NCBI GenBank assembly: GCA_020845705.1 | Contig: JADLFH010000028.1 | Span: 1-64,000 of the forward strand | From: Microthrixaceae bacterium | GTDB taxonomy: Bacteria; Actinomycetota; Acidimicrobiia; Acidimicrobiales; Microtrichaceae | Direction: 5' to 3' | DNA length: 64,000 nucleotides | Shown: piece by piece, positions 35,648-43,972 of the stretch | Position numbering within the stretch: position 1 is the stretch's first letter | Layout: the number at the start of each line of letters is the position of its first letter | The notes under the pieces: generated by a model | The model's database searches: none | The model's input: the letters and a program-made list of their open reading frames with translations, nothing else | Told to the model about the DNA's origin: nothing | Made by a program: the position numbers and the translations under genes

Positions 35648-36688
35648 ATGCCCGTTCGCGCACTCGATGCCATCCCCCGCGCAGGCCTCGGCCACTGGCC
35701 CACGCCGTTGCAGCGCTGCGACCGGCTGCGCGCCGCGCTCGGCGGGTTGGGCTCATGCCCCGAGATCTGGGTGAAGCGCGAGGACTGCTCGGGTGTCGCC
35801 TTCGGGGGCAACAAAGTCCGCAAGCTCGACCTGATCCTCGGCGAGGCCGCTCGCGGCGATCTCGACGTGGTCATCACCTTCGGAGCGGTGCAGTCAAACC
35901 ACTGCCGCCAGACCGCTGCCGCATGCAACATGTTGGGGATCGACTGCGAGCTGGTGCTGGCCAAGATCGTCCCCCGACACGACGAGCTTTACGAACACGG
36001 CGGCAACGTCCTGCTCGACCACCTGCTGGGCGCCACGCTGCACCTTGTCGACGACGCGATCGCGGGACTCGAGCTCCTCCATGAGCGCCAGTCGGAGCTG
36101 GAGGCGGCCGGACGACGGGTGCTGTCGGTGCCCTTCGGAGGCAGCGACCTGATGGGCACACTCGGCTACGTGGTGGCCACCGAGGAGTGGGCGCGCCAGG
36201 CCGCCGGGGTGGGATTGGCCGGCGGGTTCGACCGGGTCGTTCTTGCGACCTCCACTGGCGGCACCTACGCCGGCACCTTGTTGGGCGTGAAACGCCGCGG
36301 CCTGCCGACTCACGTCACCGGCATCAGCGCCTACGGCGACGCTGCGTCGGCAGAGCTCGGCATCGTGGGGCTGATGGCAGCGGCGGCAACCGAGTTGGGC
36401 ATAGGACCACCCGACCCACGGCTGGTAGAGGTCCGCGACGAGTTCCTGGGCGGGGGCTACGGGATCCTCACCGACGGCGTCATCGAAGCGGTCCGGCTGT
36501 TCGCCCAGACCGAATCGCTTCTGTTGGACCCTGTGTACTCGGGCAAGGCCGGGGCGGGGTTGATCTCGCTGATCCGCAGCGGCGAGATCGCCGCGTCGGA
36601 GCGCGTGTTGTTCATCCACACCGGCGGTGGACCGGGCCTCTTCGCGTACGGAGACGCGATCTTGGGTCGTGAGGCGTTCAGCCCGTGA
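35648..36688 (+). CDS. PLP-dependent D-cysteine desulfhydrase / ACC deaminase family
   Basis: A 346-aa fold-type II PLP enzyme. WVKREDCSGVAFGGNKVRKL (41-60) holds the PLP Lys56, followed by QSNHCRQTAA (82-91) and the phosphate-binding STGGTYAG. The C-terminus has DPVYSGKAGAGLISL, characteristic of DcyD/ACC deaminase. D-cysteine desulfhydrase, L-cysteate sulfo-lyase or 1-aminocyclopropane-1-carboxylate deaminase are all possible. Its last 11 bp overlap the convergent Mrp gene. Confidence 0.85.
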   Translation: MPVRALDAIPRAGLGHWPTPLQRCDRLRAALGGLGSCPEIWVKREDCSGVAFGGNKVRKLDLILGEAARGDLDVVITFGAVQSNHCRQTAAACNMLGIDCELVLAKIVPRHDELYEHGGNVLLDHLLGATLHLVDDAIAGLELLHERQSELEAAGRRVLSVPFGGSDLMGTLGYVVATEEWARQAAGVGLAGGFDRVVLATSTGGTYAGTLLGVKRRGLPTHVTGISAYGDAASAELGIVGLMAAAATELGIGPPDPRLVEVRDEFLGGGYGILTDGVIEAVRLFAQTESLLLDPVYSGKAGAGLISLIRSGEIAASERVLFIHTGGGPGLFAYGDAILGREAFSP

Positions 36689-37823
36689 TGCGCAACTCGC
36701 GGTGGGTCCGTCGGGTCGGAGCGAGCTCCACGTCGATGCGCTCGGCGATCGACGCGAAGGCCTGGCTCGCTTCTGCCGACGAGTTCGCCACAGTGATCGG
36801 CTTGCCCACGTCGCCGCCCTCACGGAGCTGAGGCATCAGCGGGATCTGACCCAACAGCGGCACGTCGAGCTGATCGGCCAACGCCTGGCCGCCACCGGAT
36901 CCGAACAGCTCATAGCGCTTTTCGTCATCGGCGGTGAACCACGACATGTTCTCGATCACCCCTCGCACCGTGATGTTCAGCTTGTGTGCCATGTACGCAG
37001 CGCGCTGGGCGACCCGCTGTGCGGCGGGCTGGGGCGTGGTCACCACATACAGCTCCGAGCGGGGCAGGTATTGGGCGATCGAGATCGAGATGTCACCCGT
37101 TCCGGGGGGCAGGTCGACCAACAGGTAGTCGGGTTCGTCCCAGAACACGTCAGTGAGGAACTGCTCGAGCGCCTTGTGCAACATGGGTCCGCGCCAGATG
37201 ATCGGTGTCTCCTCCTCGGCGAAGAAGCCCATCGACATCGCCCTCACCCCGTGGGACTCGGGCGGAATGATCATCTGGTCCAACAACACCGGGTCGGTGT
37301 CGATCCCCAACATCTTGGGAATCGAGAAGCCGTAGACATCGGCGTCGACCACCCCGACCGACTTGCCGCGCTGGGTCAGGGCCACCGCGAGGTTGGTCGT
37401 GACCGAGCTTTTCCCCACACCACCTTTGCCCGAGGCGCACAACAGCACCCGGGTATGGTTCCCCGGCTCGGCGAAGGGAACCGCACGCCCCTCGGCGTGG
37501 CCTTGGCCCTGTTGGGTTCCCGCGCTTGCCTGTGGGTCGCCGTGGAGCTGCTTGCGGAGCTCCTCCCGCTCGGCGTCGTCGAGAAGGGTGAAGTCGACCT
37601 GCACGACCTTGACGCCGTCGAGTGAGGCGATCGCCTCGCTGACACGACGTTCGAGCTCTTCACGTCCATTGGTCGCGGGAGTCGTCAAAGCCACGAGAAC
37701 CCTCACCGACGAACGGTTGATCGCCACCTCCCTCACCATGTTCAGATCGACGATCGATCGGCGCAGCTCCGGATCCTGAACAGGCCGAAGCGCTTCGGTC
37801 ACGGAGGCTTCTGAGACGGTCAT
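36678..37823 (-). CDS. mrp: Mrp/NBP35 family Fe-S carrier ATPase
   Basis: A 381-aa ATPase that loads iron-sulfur clusters onto target proteins. N-terminal MIP18/DUF59 domain (1-85), Gln/Gly-rich linker, then SGKGGVGKSS at 131-140, DADVYGFSIPKMLG and DYLLVDLPPGTGD. Odd: the CxxC that bridges a cluster in canonical ApbC is absent; the equivalent region reads ENMSWFTADDEKRYELFG. Actinobacterial Mrp proteins may share this loss. Divergent from a SufR-like regulator with only 18 bp between the start codons. TAGTCT lies 7 nt upstream. Confidence 0.9.
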   Translation of the reverse strand: MTVSEASVTEALRPVQDPELRRSIVDLNMVREVAINRSSVRVLVALTTPATNGREELERRVSEAIASLDGVKVVQVDFTLLDDAEREELRKQLHGDPQASAGTQQGQGHAEGRAVPFAEPGNHTRVLLCASGKGGVGKSSVTTNLAVALTQRGKSVGVVDADVYGFSIPKMLGIDTDPVLLDQMIIPPESHGVRAMSMGFFAEEETPIIWRGPMLHKALEQFLTDVFWDEPDYLLVDLPPGTGDISISIAQYLPRSELYVVTTPQPAAQRVAQRAAYMAHKLNITVRGVIENMSWFTADDEKRYELFGSGGGQALADQLDVPLLGQIPLMPQLREGGDVGKPITVANSSAEASQAFASIAERIDVELAPTRRTHRELRITG

Positions 37824-37830
37824 CGGTGGC

Positions 37831-37836
37831 AGACTA
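37831..37836 (-). promoter_or_regulatory. -10 hexamer TAGTCT of mrp
   Basis: On the minus strand it ends 7 nt before the ATG at 37823, within the 18-bp divergent gap. Confidence 0.45.
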
Positions 37837-37841
37837 CGACG

Positions 37842-38582
37842 GTGACGTCGGATCCACTCAGCCCGACCGAGTTCGCGTCCGCGGTGACGGCGATCACCTC
37901 GGCCTTCGGCGATCCGACGCGTCGTGAGATCTACCTCTTCGCCCACTCTTCGGGTTCCGGTGTCACCGCATCGGAGGTGGCGGAGCGATTCGAGCTGCAC
38001 CCCAACGTCGCGCGCCATCACCTCGAGAAGCTCGCCGCGGGCGGATACGTCGAGTTCACCACGACACGACCGGCGGGCAGTGCCGGGCGACCCTCGAAGC
38101 GATACCGGGTGGCTGCCAAGGGTGTGCAGTTGGAGATCCCGGTGCGCAACGACGAGGTGATCATCCGACTGCTCGGGCGTGCCCTCGGAGAGCTTGGCAG
38201 GGACCGGGCGGAGGCCTTGGCCGAGGAGGTCGGGATCGCATACGGGATGGAGCTGGCCGCCGCGATGGGCGACGCCACGGTGGCGCCCAAGTCGGTGCGC
38301 ACCGCGTTGCACGCGGTAGCCGACGCGCTCTCGGCTCATGGCTTCGCGGCGCACGCCACTCGCGAAGGCGACTCCATGGCGATCGTCGCGGAACACTGCC
38401 CATTCGGCGAGACCGCTGTGGAGAACCCGGTGATGTGCGCGATCGACCGCGGAATGGTTAAGGGGATGTTGGCCAACCTCTATGGCGAGACACTGGTGGG
38501 CGTGCGTTCCTCACGTCCCAGGGGTGACGATGTCTGTGTCACCTCCGTGGACTCGATCGAGACGATCGACTCGGTCGCCTGA
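37842..38582 (+). CDS. SufR-like iron-sulfur winged-helix transcriptional regulator
   Basis: A 246-aa regulator. An ArsR/DeoR-type winged helix occupies about 15-95 (AFGDPTRREIYLF, SEVAERFELHPNVARHHLEKL). The C-terminal half has Cys186-x12-Cys199 and Cys232; SufR proteins bind a cluster through a matching C-x12-C plus a later Cys. It probably senses Fe-S status. It is divergent from mrp with 18 bp between the starts, so binding there would control both. The GTG start at 37842 is less certain than the domain. Confidence 0.82.
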   Translation: MTSDPLSPTEFASAVTAITSAFGDPTRREIYLFAHSSGSGVTASEVAERFELHPNVARHHLEKLAAGGYVEFTTTRPAGSAGRPSKRYRVAAKGVQLEIPVRNDEVIIRLLGRALGELGRDRAEALAEEVGIAYGMELAAAMGDATVAPKSVRTALHAVADALSAHGFAAHATREGDSMAIVAEHCPFGETAVENPVMCAIDRGMVKGMLANLYGETLVGVRSSRPRGDDVCVTSVDSIETIDSVA

Positions 38583-38610
38583 GGCGCCTGGGCCGGTCAG
38601 CCACCGCCGC

Positions 38611-39330
38611 TCAGGACCGACGGATCTGAATCCAGGTCGCACTGGAGACCGCCACCGCACGACCCTCCACGTACAACGCCGCGGCACCGCGGAACTTGCG
38701 CCCATCCAAGCCGAGCGGCCATCCCACGAGCACCGTCTCGGGACGGGCAGGAACCGCAGAGAGGATGTCCACCGCGAACGTGCCCAGTAGCCAGGGCGGA
38801 TCCAATGCTCCTCCAACCAGAGGGATCGGATGCGATGTGATGCAGTCGAGAGCCGCCCAAACCTGCTCGAAGGGCACCGTGCCGTCTGGGGCCACGAGGT
38901 CCGGCGGGCAGCTCGCGGGAGACGCCACCGCTGAGCCATCCTCCAGCGCTCCCGCCGCCACCCGCCACGCGTCGCCGTGGCGACGGCCGGTCCCGCACGC
39001 GAAGCACGAAGGGAACGGATGCCGACCTGACCACATGAACCCGGCGCTCGCCCGCCGGGCCATCGACAGGCTCACCGCCGGCGGCGGGTTGATCCCCAAC
39101 GGTGCCCTCGGCTCGGCCACGGCAACCAGACCCTCGCCCCGACGAGCCTCGGGATCCATCAACTCCACTCGGCCGTCGTCGCCCGGTACCACGATCAGCT
39201 CGCGGGACAGAGGCGGCGGCTTCGCCAGCCTCACCGTGGCGGGACCATCCACGTAGCGAGCGAGCATCCCCGAGCTGTAGCCGCCGTGGCCGCTGTCTCG
39301 CGGGCCGCAGAACCGTGGGTCGATCACCAC
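38611..39330 (-). CDS. hypothetical protein, hotdog-thioesterase-like
   Basis: About 239 aa, an actinobacterial family with the opening VIDPRFCGPRDSGHGGYSSG and a central HPFPSCFACGTGR. The layout, two similar halves each ending in a long helix and strand, resembles a double hotdog thioesterase, but no catalytic residue can be assigned. The start is a GTG at 39330, 8 nt after a GGAGAGG; GTGs at 39327 and 39339 are alternatives. Divergent from the cysteine desulfurase gene (38 bp). Confidence 0.65.
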   Translation of the reverse strand: MVIDPRFCGPRDSGHGGYSSGMLARYVDGPATVRLAKPPPLSRELIVVPGDDGRVELMDPEARRGEGLVAVAEPRAPLGINPPPAVSLSMARRASAGFMWSGRHPFPSCFACGTGRRHGDAWRVAAGALEDGSAVASPASCPPDLVAPDGTVPFEQVWAALDCITSHPIPLVGGALDPPWLLGTFAVDILSAVPARPETVLVGWPLGLDGRKFRGAAALYVEGRAVAVSSATWIQIRRS

Positions 39331-39354
39331 CGAGAGCACCTCTCCAGTCTCCCC

Positions 39355-39360
39355 TACCCT
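39355..39360 (+). promoter_or_regulatory. -10 hexamer TACCCT
   Basis: Ends 8 nt before the GTG at 39369. Confidence 0.4.
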
Positions 39361-39368
39361 GAGCGCCG

Positions 39369-40496
39369 GTGCGCTCCTATCTCGACCACGCCTCGACCTC
39401 ACCGATTCGGCCGACGGCTCGATCCGCAATCGTCGAGGTGCTGGAGCGAACCGACCTCGGCGACCCGTCGCGCTTCCATCGGGAGGGCATGACCGCACGA
39501 GCGGTCGTCGAGGACGCCCGCGACCGCGTGGCAGCGTCCCTGGGAGCGAGGCCACGGGAGGTGGTGTTCACGAGTGGCGCCACCGAGGCCATCGCGATGG
39601 CGAGCTGGGGCGCCGCGAGCCGCGGCGCCCACAGCGTGCTCAGCGCGGTGGAACACTCGGCGGTGCGCGAGTGGGCCGAGCGAGGCGAGATCAGCTGGGT
39701 GGGCGTGGATGGATACGGCCGGGTCGATCCCCTCGAGTTGGCCGCCTCGGTGACCGAACACACCGGGCTGGTGCACTGCCAGTGGGGCAACCACGAGGTG
39801 GGCACTCGCCAACCCGTCGCCGAAGTGGTAGCCCAACTCGACGGTCGGGCGTTGCTCCACGTGGATGCCGCGCAGGTCGTCGGCCACGATCCGATCGCCT
39901 TCGCCGCTTCCGGCATCGATCTTCTCTCCGTGTCGTCGCACAAGTTCGGTGGACCGGCAGGCATTGGTGCCCTGTTGGTGCGCCGCCGGCTGAGACTCCC
40001 TCCGCTGCTGGTGGGTGGCGACCAGGAGCGGGCCCGCCGCGGGGGCATCGAGCCGGTCGCTGCCATAGCGGGGTTCGCGGCGGCACTCGAGGAGGCAACC
40101 GCAACGCTCGGTCACGAATCGAACCGCCAACGCCTGCTGACCGATCGAGTTCTCGAATGGGCAAGCAAGACCGAAGGGGTCGCAGCGCTTGGGGATCCCA
40201 CGGATCGGCTCCCCCACATCGTTTGCCTCGGTATCGCGGACGTCGAACCCCAACCAGTGCTTCTGGGCCTCGACGCGGCGGGCGTCGCCGTCCACTCCGG
40301 CAGCTCCTGTTCCAGCGAGGCGCTGGAACCGTCACCGGTGCTGGCCGCAATGGGTGCCAAAGCCGACAGATCGCTGCGCATCTCGGTGGGCTGGAACACC
40401 ACCGACACCGACGTGGACCGGCTACTGGGCGCGCTCAGTACGGTTCTCGACGAGCTGCGCGCCCTGCGGCGCTCGATCGAGGGGACTGAGACGTGA
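39369..40496 (+). CDS. cysteine desulfurase (NifS/IscS-like aminotransferase class V)
   Basis: A 375-aa PLP enzyme. PLP Lys192 is in SSHKFGG, the substrate Cys314 in HSGSSCSSE, and the N-terminal YLDHASTSPIRP is typical. It releases sulfur from cysteine as a persulfide. RRGGIEPV replaces the common RRSGTEN, a small deviation near the substrate carboxylate site. It lies near mrp and the SufR-like regulator, so a role in Fe-S assembly or tRNA thiolation is likely. The gene runs into the next by a GTGA overlap. Confidence 0.9.
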   Translation: MRSYLDHASTSPIRPTARSAIVEVLERTDLGDPSRFHREGMTARAVVEDARDRVAASLGARPREVVFTSGATEAIAMASWGAASRGAHSVLSAVEHSAVREWAERGEISWVGVDGYGRVDPLELAASVTEHTGLVHCQWGNHEVGTRQPVAEVVAQLDGRALLHVDAAQVVGHDPIAFAASGIDLLSVSSHKFGGPAGIGALLVRRRLRLPPLLVGGDQERARRGGIEPVAAIAGFAAALEEATATLGHESNRQRLLTDRVLEWASKTEGVAALGDPTDRLPHIVCLGIADVEPQPVLLGLDAAGVAVHSGSSCSSEALEPSPVLAAMGAKADRSLRISVGWNTTDTDVDRLLGALSTVLDELRALRRSIEGTET

Positions 40497-41371
40497 ACGA
40501 CGCAGTGGGAGCATGGCAGGCGCGGGGACACATGCTGGAAACCGAATGGGGTGAGATCTTCTGTGTGGACATACCTGGTCCCGGCAATCAGCCGCCGGCG
40601 CTGGTGTTGCACGGCTTCCCCTCTTCCAGCTTCGACTGGCACCTCGTGGTGGACCACCTCGCGGCCGAACGTCGAGTGGTTCTCTTCGACGACTTGGGCT
40701 TCGGATTGTCGGACAAGCCCGATCTGCCCTACACGATGCGACTCCAAGCCGATGTCACCGAGGCCGTCGCCGCGGCCCATGACCTGGACCGAGTGGTTCT
40801 GGTGTCCCACGACATGGGCGACACCGTCGGAGGCGAATTGCTGGCACGATCCATGGAGGGTGCCCTTGACTTCCAGGTGGTCGGCCGGCTCCTCACCAAC
40901 GGGTCGATCTACATCGACATGGCGCATCTCACCGCCGGCCAGCAGCTCCTGTTGTCGCTGCCCGACGAGAGGCTGGCTCCCGGCCTGGTCGGTCCCGAGG
41001 GCTACCGGGCAGGGCTGGCCGACACATGCGCTCCGGCGCACCGCCCCGATGACGCGGAGCTCGATGCCCAATGGGAGCTGCAGTCTCACGCCGGAGGCGA
41101 ACTGCTGTTGCCCCGCCTCATACGCTACGTCGAGGAGCGGCGACGTGAGGAACGCCGCTTCACCGGCGCCATCGAAGCCCACCCGTCTCCCCTGGCCGTG
41201 TTGTGGGGCACCGAGGACCCGGTTGCCGTGGTGGAAATGGTCGATGTGTTGCACCGGGCCCGCCCCGACGCGCTGGTCGCCCGCCTCGACGGTGTGGGTC
41301 ACTACCCGATGATCGAGGTACCTGAGCTGTTCGCCGCAGAGGCCGCCGCCCTGTTGCGCCGGGTCAGCTGA
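40493..41371 (+). CDS. alpha/beta hydrolase, MEST/haloalkane-dehalogenase-like
   Basis: A 292-aa hydrolase. LHGFPSSSFDW is the oxyanion region, and the nucleophile elbow VSHDMGDT places Asp107 where epoxide hydrolases and haloalkane dehalogenases have theirs. The catalytic His is in GVGHYPMIEVPE. Such Asp-nucleophile enzymes resemble the MEST-like family with no known substrate. The GTG start overlaps the desulfurase stop as GTGA. Its 3' end overlaps the convergent AtuA C-terminal gene by 8 bp. Confidence 0.85.
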   Translation: MNDAVGAWQARGHMLETEWGEIFCVDIPGPGNQPPALVLHGFPSSSFDWHLVVDHLAAERRVVLFDDLGFGLSDKPDLPYTMRLQADVTEAVAAAHDLDRVVLVSHDMGDTVGGELLARSMEGALDFQVVGRLLTNGSIYIDMAHLTAGQQLLLSLPDERLAPGLVGPEGYRAGLADTCAPAHRPDDAELDAQWELQSHAGGELLLPRLIRYVEERRREERRFTGAIEAHPSPLAVLWGTEDPVAVVEMVDVLHRARPDALVARLDGVGHYPMIEVPELFAAEAAALLRRVS

Positions 41372-41732
41372 GCGGGGCGCGACGGCCGTTGCGCGGCGCC
41401 GCGGCGGCCACCTCGTCGGGCACATCGATGCGCATGCGCAACAAAGCGCCACCGAGGGTCTTGCCGAGGTTGTCGGCGCGCAGGCTACGAGGGCCGCCAC
41501 CGCCGAGGGCACCCTGCATCACGAACTTGAGGCCCCACACGTTGGCCACCTCGTAGCGGACCACCTCGCCACGCACCAGGTCGCCGAAGTGCTGCTTGAC
41601 CCGCTCGACGGTCACGGCCTCGCAGATGGCGGCGAAGCCGGCGTCGTCGTCCGCGAAGAGGGTCAGATCGGAGATGTCGCCCTTGTCGCCCGAACGCACT
41701 CCGCAGAGGTCCCGTAGCTGGATCTCGGCCAT
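41364..41732 (-). CDS. AtuA-like ferredoxin-fold domain protein (stand-alone AtuA C-terminal part)
   Basis: A 122-aa protein equal to the C-terminal domain that in many AtuA proteins follows the DUF1446 domain. Opening IQLRDLCGVRSGDKGDISDLTLF is typical (RSGDKG is the signature). It contains VKQHFGDLVRGEVVRYEVANV and an ALGGGG loop. The DUF1446 part is encoded separately at 42618-43934 on the same strand. TACCGT lies 7 nt before the ATG at 41732, so it has its own promoter. Likely acts with the larger protein in acyclic terpenoid or related acyl-CoA degradation (inference). Confidence 0.85.
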   Translation of the reverse strand: MAEIQLRDLCGVRSGDKGDISDLTLFADDDAGFAAICEAVTVERVKQHFGDLVRGEVVRYEVANVWGLKFVMQGALGGGGPRSLRADNLGKTLGGALLRMRIDVPDEVAAAAPRNGRRAPLS

Positions 41733-41739
41733 CCGCCAC

Positions 41740-41745
41740 ACGGTA
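41740..41745 (-). promoter_or_regulatory. -10 hexamer TACCGT
   Basis: On the minus strand it ends 7 nt before the ATG at 41732. Confidence 0.45.
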
Positions 41746-41776
41746 GCTCCCCCTGGCGCTCACCGCGGCGGTCACG

Positions 41777-41782
41777 TAGCGT
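41777..41782 (+). promoter_or_regulatory. -10 hexamer TAGCGT
   Basis: Ends 7 nt before the ATG at 41790. Confidence 0.4.
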
Positions 41783-41789
41783 GGCTGCG

Positions 41790-41993
41790 ATGTTCGCCAC
41801 AGTGGTCGTCGCTCCCCTACTCGGGTGGTACCTCCAGCGCCAGGTCGCGCCCCTCTGGCAGCCCATGGCACGCCGGGCGGGGCGTTCGCCGATGTTGGTG
41901 CGTCGTGTTGCGAAGCGGGCCCACATCGCGTCGGTGCGGTTCGGCTATGCGGCTCTCGCTGCCGGTGCGATCATCCGCCTCGCCGTCCCCTGA
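41790..41993 (+). CDS. small hypothetical membrane protein
   Basis: A 67-aa protein: hydrophobic N-terminus (MFATVVVAPLLGWYL), an Arg/Lys-rich middle and a hydrophobic C-terminus (YAALAAGAIIRLAV). No family recognised. A TAGCGT box 7 nt before the ATG and the divergent position to the AtuA C-terminal gene support it. It could instead be a chance frame. Confidence 0.45.
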   Translation: MFATVVVAPLLGWYLQRQVAPLWQPMARRAGRSPMLVRRVAKRAHIASVRFGYAALAAGAIIRLAVP

Positions 41994-42000
41994 ACCAGCC

Positions 42001-42044
42001 ACCGGCCGAACTCAGCGCACCGACCGGCCGAACTCAGCGCACCG
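42001..42044. repeat. 22-bp tandem repeat (two full units)
   Basis: ACCGGCCGAACTCAGCGCAC plus CG occurs twice in succession (42001-42022, 42023-42044), followed by a diverged third unit (to about 42060). It lies in the 155-bp gap before the SixA-like gene. Confidence 0.7.
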
Positions 42045-42052
42045 ACCAGCCG

Positions 42053-42099
42053 AACCGGCGTAGGAATCCGCCGGTACGCGACGGATCCGTACGCAAGTT
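42053..42099. repeat. palindromic intergenic repeat, copy B (degenerate left arm)
   Basis: Right arm GTACGCAAGTT is intact at 42089-42099, preceded by GGATCC. The left arm (AACCGGCGTAGGA, 42053-42065) is diverged. Confidence 0.6.
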
Positions 42100-42136
42100 C
42101 GAAGGGGGTAGGCCGAACCGTTTCGGACCGCTCATC

Positions 42137-42142
42137 TAGCAT
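42137..42142 (+). promoter_or_regulatory. -10 hexamer TAGCAT
   Basis: Ends 6 nt before the ATG at 42149. Confidence 0.45.
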
Positions 42143-42148
42143 CGTCGG

Positions 42149-42631
42149 ATGGCCGTGCATCTCGTCAGGCATGCGTCGGCCGGCTCGCGCGACCCCTGGG
42201 ACGCCGCCGACGCCGACCGTGCACTCGACGAAACCGGCCTCATCCAAGCGGCATCGCTCGCCACTCTGTTGTCCGCAGCACCGATCACGAGGATTGCGTC
42301 GAGCCCGGCCCTGCGATGCATCCAGACGGTCACACCGTTGGCAACGGACCACGGCCTTGAGGTCCACCGCCACGATCACCTATTCGAGGGCACTGACATC
42401 GAGGCAGCCTGGGAATGTCTGATCGACGCCGCCAACCTCCAGTGCGACGCAGTTCTGTGCAGTCACGGCGACGTGATACCGACCCTCATCCGGCGACTCC
42501 ACCTGCGCGGGATGCGGCTGCCCGGCGGCTCGGGTTGCGCGAAGGGCTCGTGTTGGACGCTGGAGGGCTGGGACGGAACCCGGTTTCTCGACGGGACCTA
42601 CCGCCCCCCAGGTGAGCTCAGACCTCGGTGA
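42149..42631 (+). CDS. SixA-like histidine phosphatase
   Basis: A 160-aa short histidine phosphatase of the SixA/phosphohistidine type. The catalytic motif is VHLVRHASAG (RHA at 7-9, His8 as phospho-acceptor) and a second His lies in LCSHGDVIP. Length and RHA instead of RHG fit SixA. Substrate unknown (protein phosphohistidine in E. coli). Its last 14 bp overlap the end of the convergent AtuA gene. Confidence 0.85.
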   Translation: MAVHLVRHASAGSRDPWDAADADRALDETGLIQAASLATLLSAAPITRIASSPALRCIQTVTPLATDHGLEVHRHDHLFEGTDIEAAWECLIDAANLQCDAVLCSHGDVIPTLIRRLHLRGMRLPGGSGCAKGSCWTLEGWDGTRFLDGTYRPPGELRPR

Positions 42632-43934
42632 CCTCCACGCGAACCTGGCCGTCGACCACCTCACGCGGCACCGCGATTGCATCCACCCCCAGGAGCTGGG
42701 TCGGCCTTCCGCCGCGCAGCCGGTCGGCCTGGGAGATCATCGGCGGCCCCGACAGCCCGAGCAGGCCACCTTCGAACACGAGCTTGGTCGCCTCTTCCTT
42801 CGTGGCACAGCGCCACGCCAGGCGGGCGATGACTTCGGCCGGATCGTGGTCGATGTCCGCGCCAACGGTCGGCCCACCGAATCCGTTCACCCCGAAGTAC
42901 TCCTCGGACCACTCCTCCACTTCCATGCCGATGATGTCCGCACGACCTCGCAGGTATGCAACAGCGGCCCGCGCCTTGGCCTCGGCGTCAGGCCATGAGT
43001 AGGCCACCCGCGCCTCGCCGGCGAATCCAGCCGGAGTGCACACCAATCCCTTGTACGTCTCCGGGGCGGCGGTTCCGGCCGCGCCGAACACCCGCACCCG
43101 ATCGCCGCCAAGGTCTTCGAGGCGCACCGCTGCGAGGTTCGCCGTCACGTCGGGGTTCAGATACGCACTGGGGTCGTGCACCTCGTAGAGGAGCTGCTCG
43201 CGCACGGTGTCGAAGCTCACCCGACCGCCCGTACCCGCGGGCTTGGTCAACACGAAACTGCCGTCGGGTTCGCACTCGCCGATGGGGAACCCGACCCGTA
43301 GGGGATCGGAGTTGTTCCACCAGTCACCCGAGTAGTTGCCCCCTGTGACCTGTCCCGAGCACTCCATCAGATGCCCCACGGTGACCCCCGCCGCCAGGCG
43401 ATCCCAGTCGTCCCAACCCCAGCCGAACTCATGGACCAACGGGGCGAGGAACAGCGAGGCGTCTGCCACACGACCGCAGATGACGATGTGGGCTCCGGCG
43501 TCGAGCGCGTCGACGATGGGGCGGGCGCCGAGATACGCGTTGGCGAACAGCGTGTCGTCGGGCAGGCCCAGCGTCGCGGCGTGCGGTCGCACGTCGTCGC
43601 CCACAACCGTCGCCACCTTCAGGCCCGATATCCCCGCGCCGCGGAGCCCGTCGATCACAGCCCGACCCGCGGCGATCGGGTTGATCCCTCCTGCGTTGGT
43701 GATGAAGCGGGTGCGGCCGTCCACCAGGTACGGCACCGCCGCGGCCACATACAGCGGCAGGTCACGGGTGTAACCCAACGCCTCGTCACGCAGGCGGTCC
43801 TTCTGGAGGATCGCCAAGGTCAGCTCGGCGAGAGCCTCACAGACCAGATAGTCGACTCCCGACGCCAAGAGATCATCGAGGGGAGCTCGCCCGTCGCCGT
43901 AGAAACCTTGGCCACCACCGAGTCTTACCGTCAC
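42618..43934 (-). CDS. AtuA family protein (DUF1446), acyclic terpene utilisation
   Basis: A 438-aa DUF1446 protein. The N-terminal VRLGGGQGFYGDGRAPL is the family opening; later ITNAGGINP and VICGRVADASLFLAPL are highly conserved. In Pseudomonas AtuA takes part in citronellol/geraniol degradation. It lacks the ferredoxin-fold C-terminal domain, which is encoded apart (41364-41732), with a small membrane protein and SixA between them on the other strand. The GTG at 43934 is preceded by TATCGT at 7 nt. Homologues also occur with hydantoinase-type operons. Confidence 0.85.
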   Translation of the reverse strand: MTVRLGGGQGFYGDGRAPLDDLLASGVDYLVCEALAELTLAILQKDRLRDEALGYTRDLPLYVAAAVPYLVDGRTRFITNAGGINPIAAGRAVIDGLRGAGISGLKVATVVGDDVRPHAATLGLPDDTLFANAYLGARPIVDALDAGAHIVICGRVADASLFLAPLVHEFGWGWDDWDRLAAGVTVGHLMECSGQVTGGNYSGDWWNNSDPLRVGFPIGECEPDGSFVLTKPAGTGGRVSFDTVREQLLYEVHDPSAYLNPDVTANLAAVRLEDLGGDRVRVFGAAGTAAPETYKGLVCTPAGFAGEARVAYSWPDAEAKARAAVAYLRGRADIIGMEVEEWSEEYFGVNGFGGPTVGADIDHDPAEVIARLAWRCATKEEATKLVFEGGLLGLSGPPMISQADRLRGGRPTQLLGVDAIAVPREVVDGQVRVEVTEV

Positions 43935-43941
43935 GCCGACG

Positions 43942-43947
43942 ACGATA
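43942..43947 (-). promoter_or_regulatory. -10 hexamer TATCGT of the AtuA gene
   Basis: On the minus strand it ends 7 nt before the GTG at 43934. Confidence 0.45.
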
Positions 43948-43972
43948 CCCGCCCCGACCTCGAGCCCTGGGT

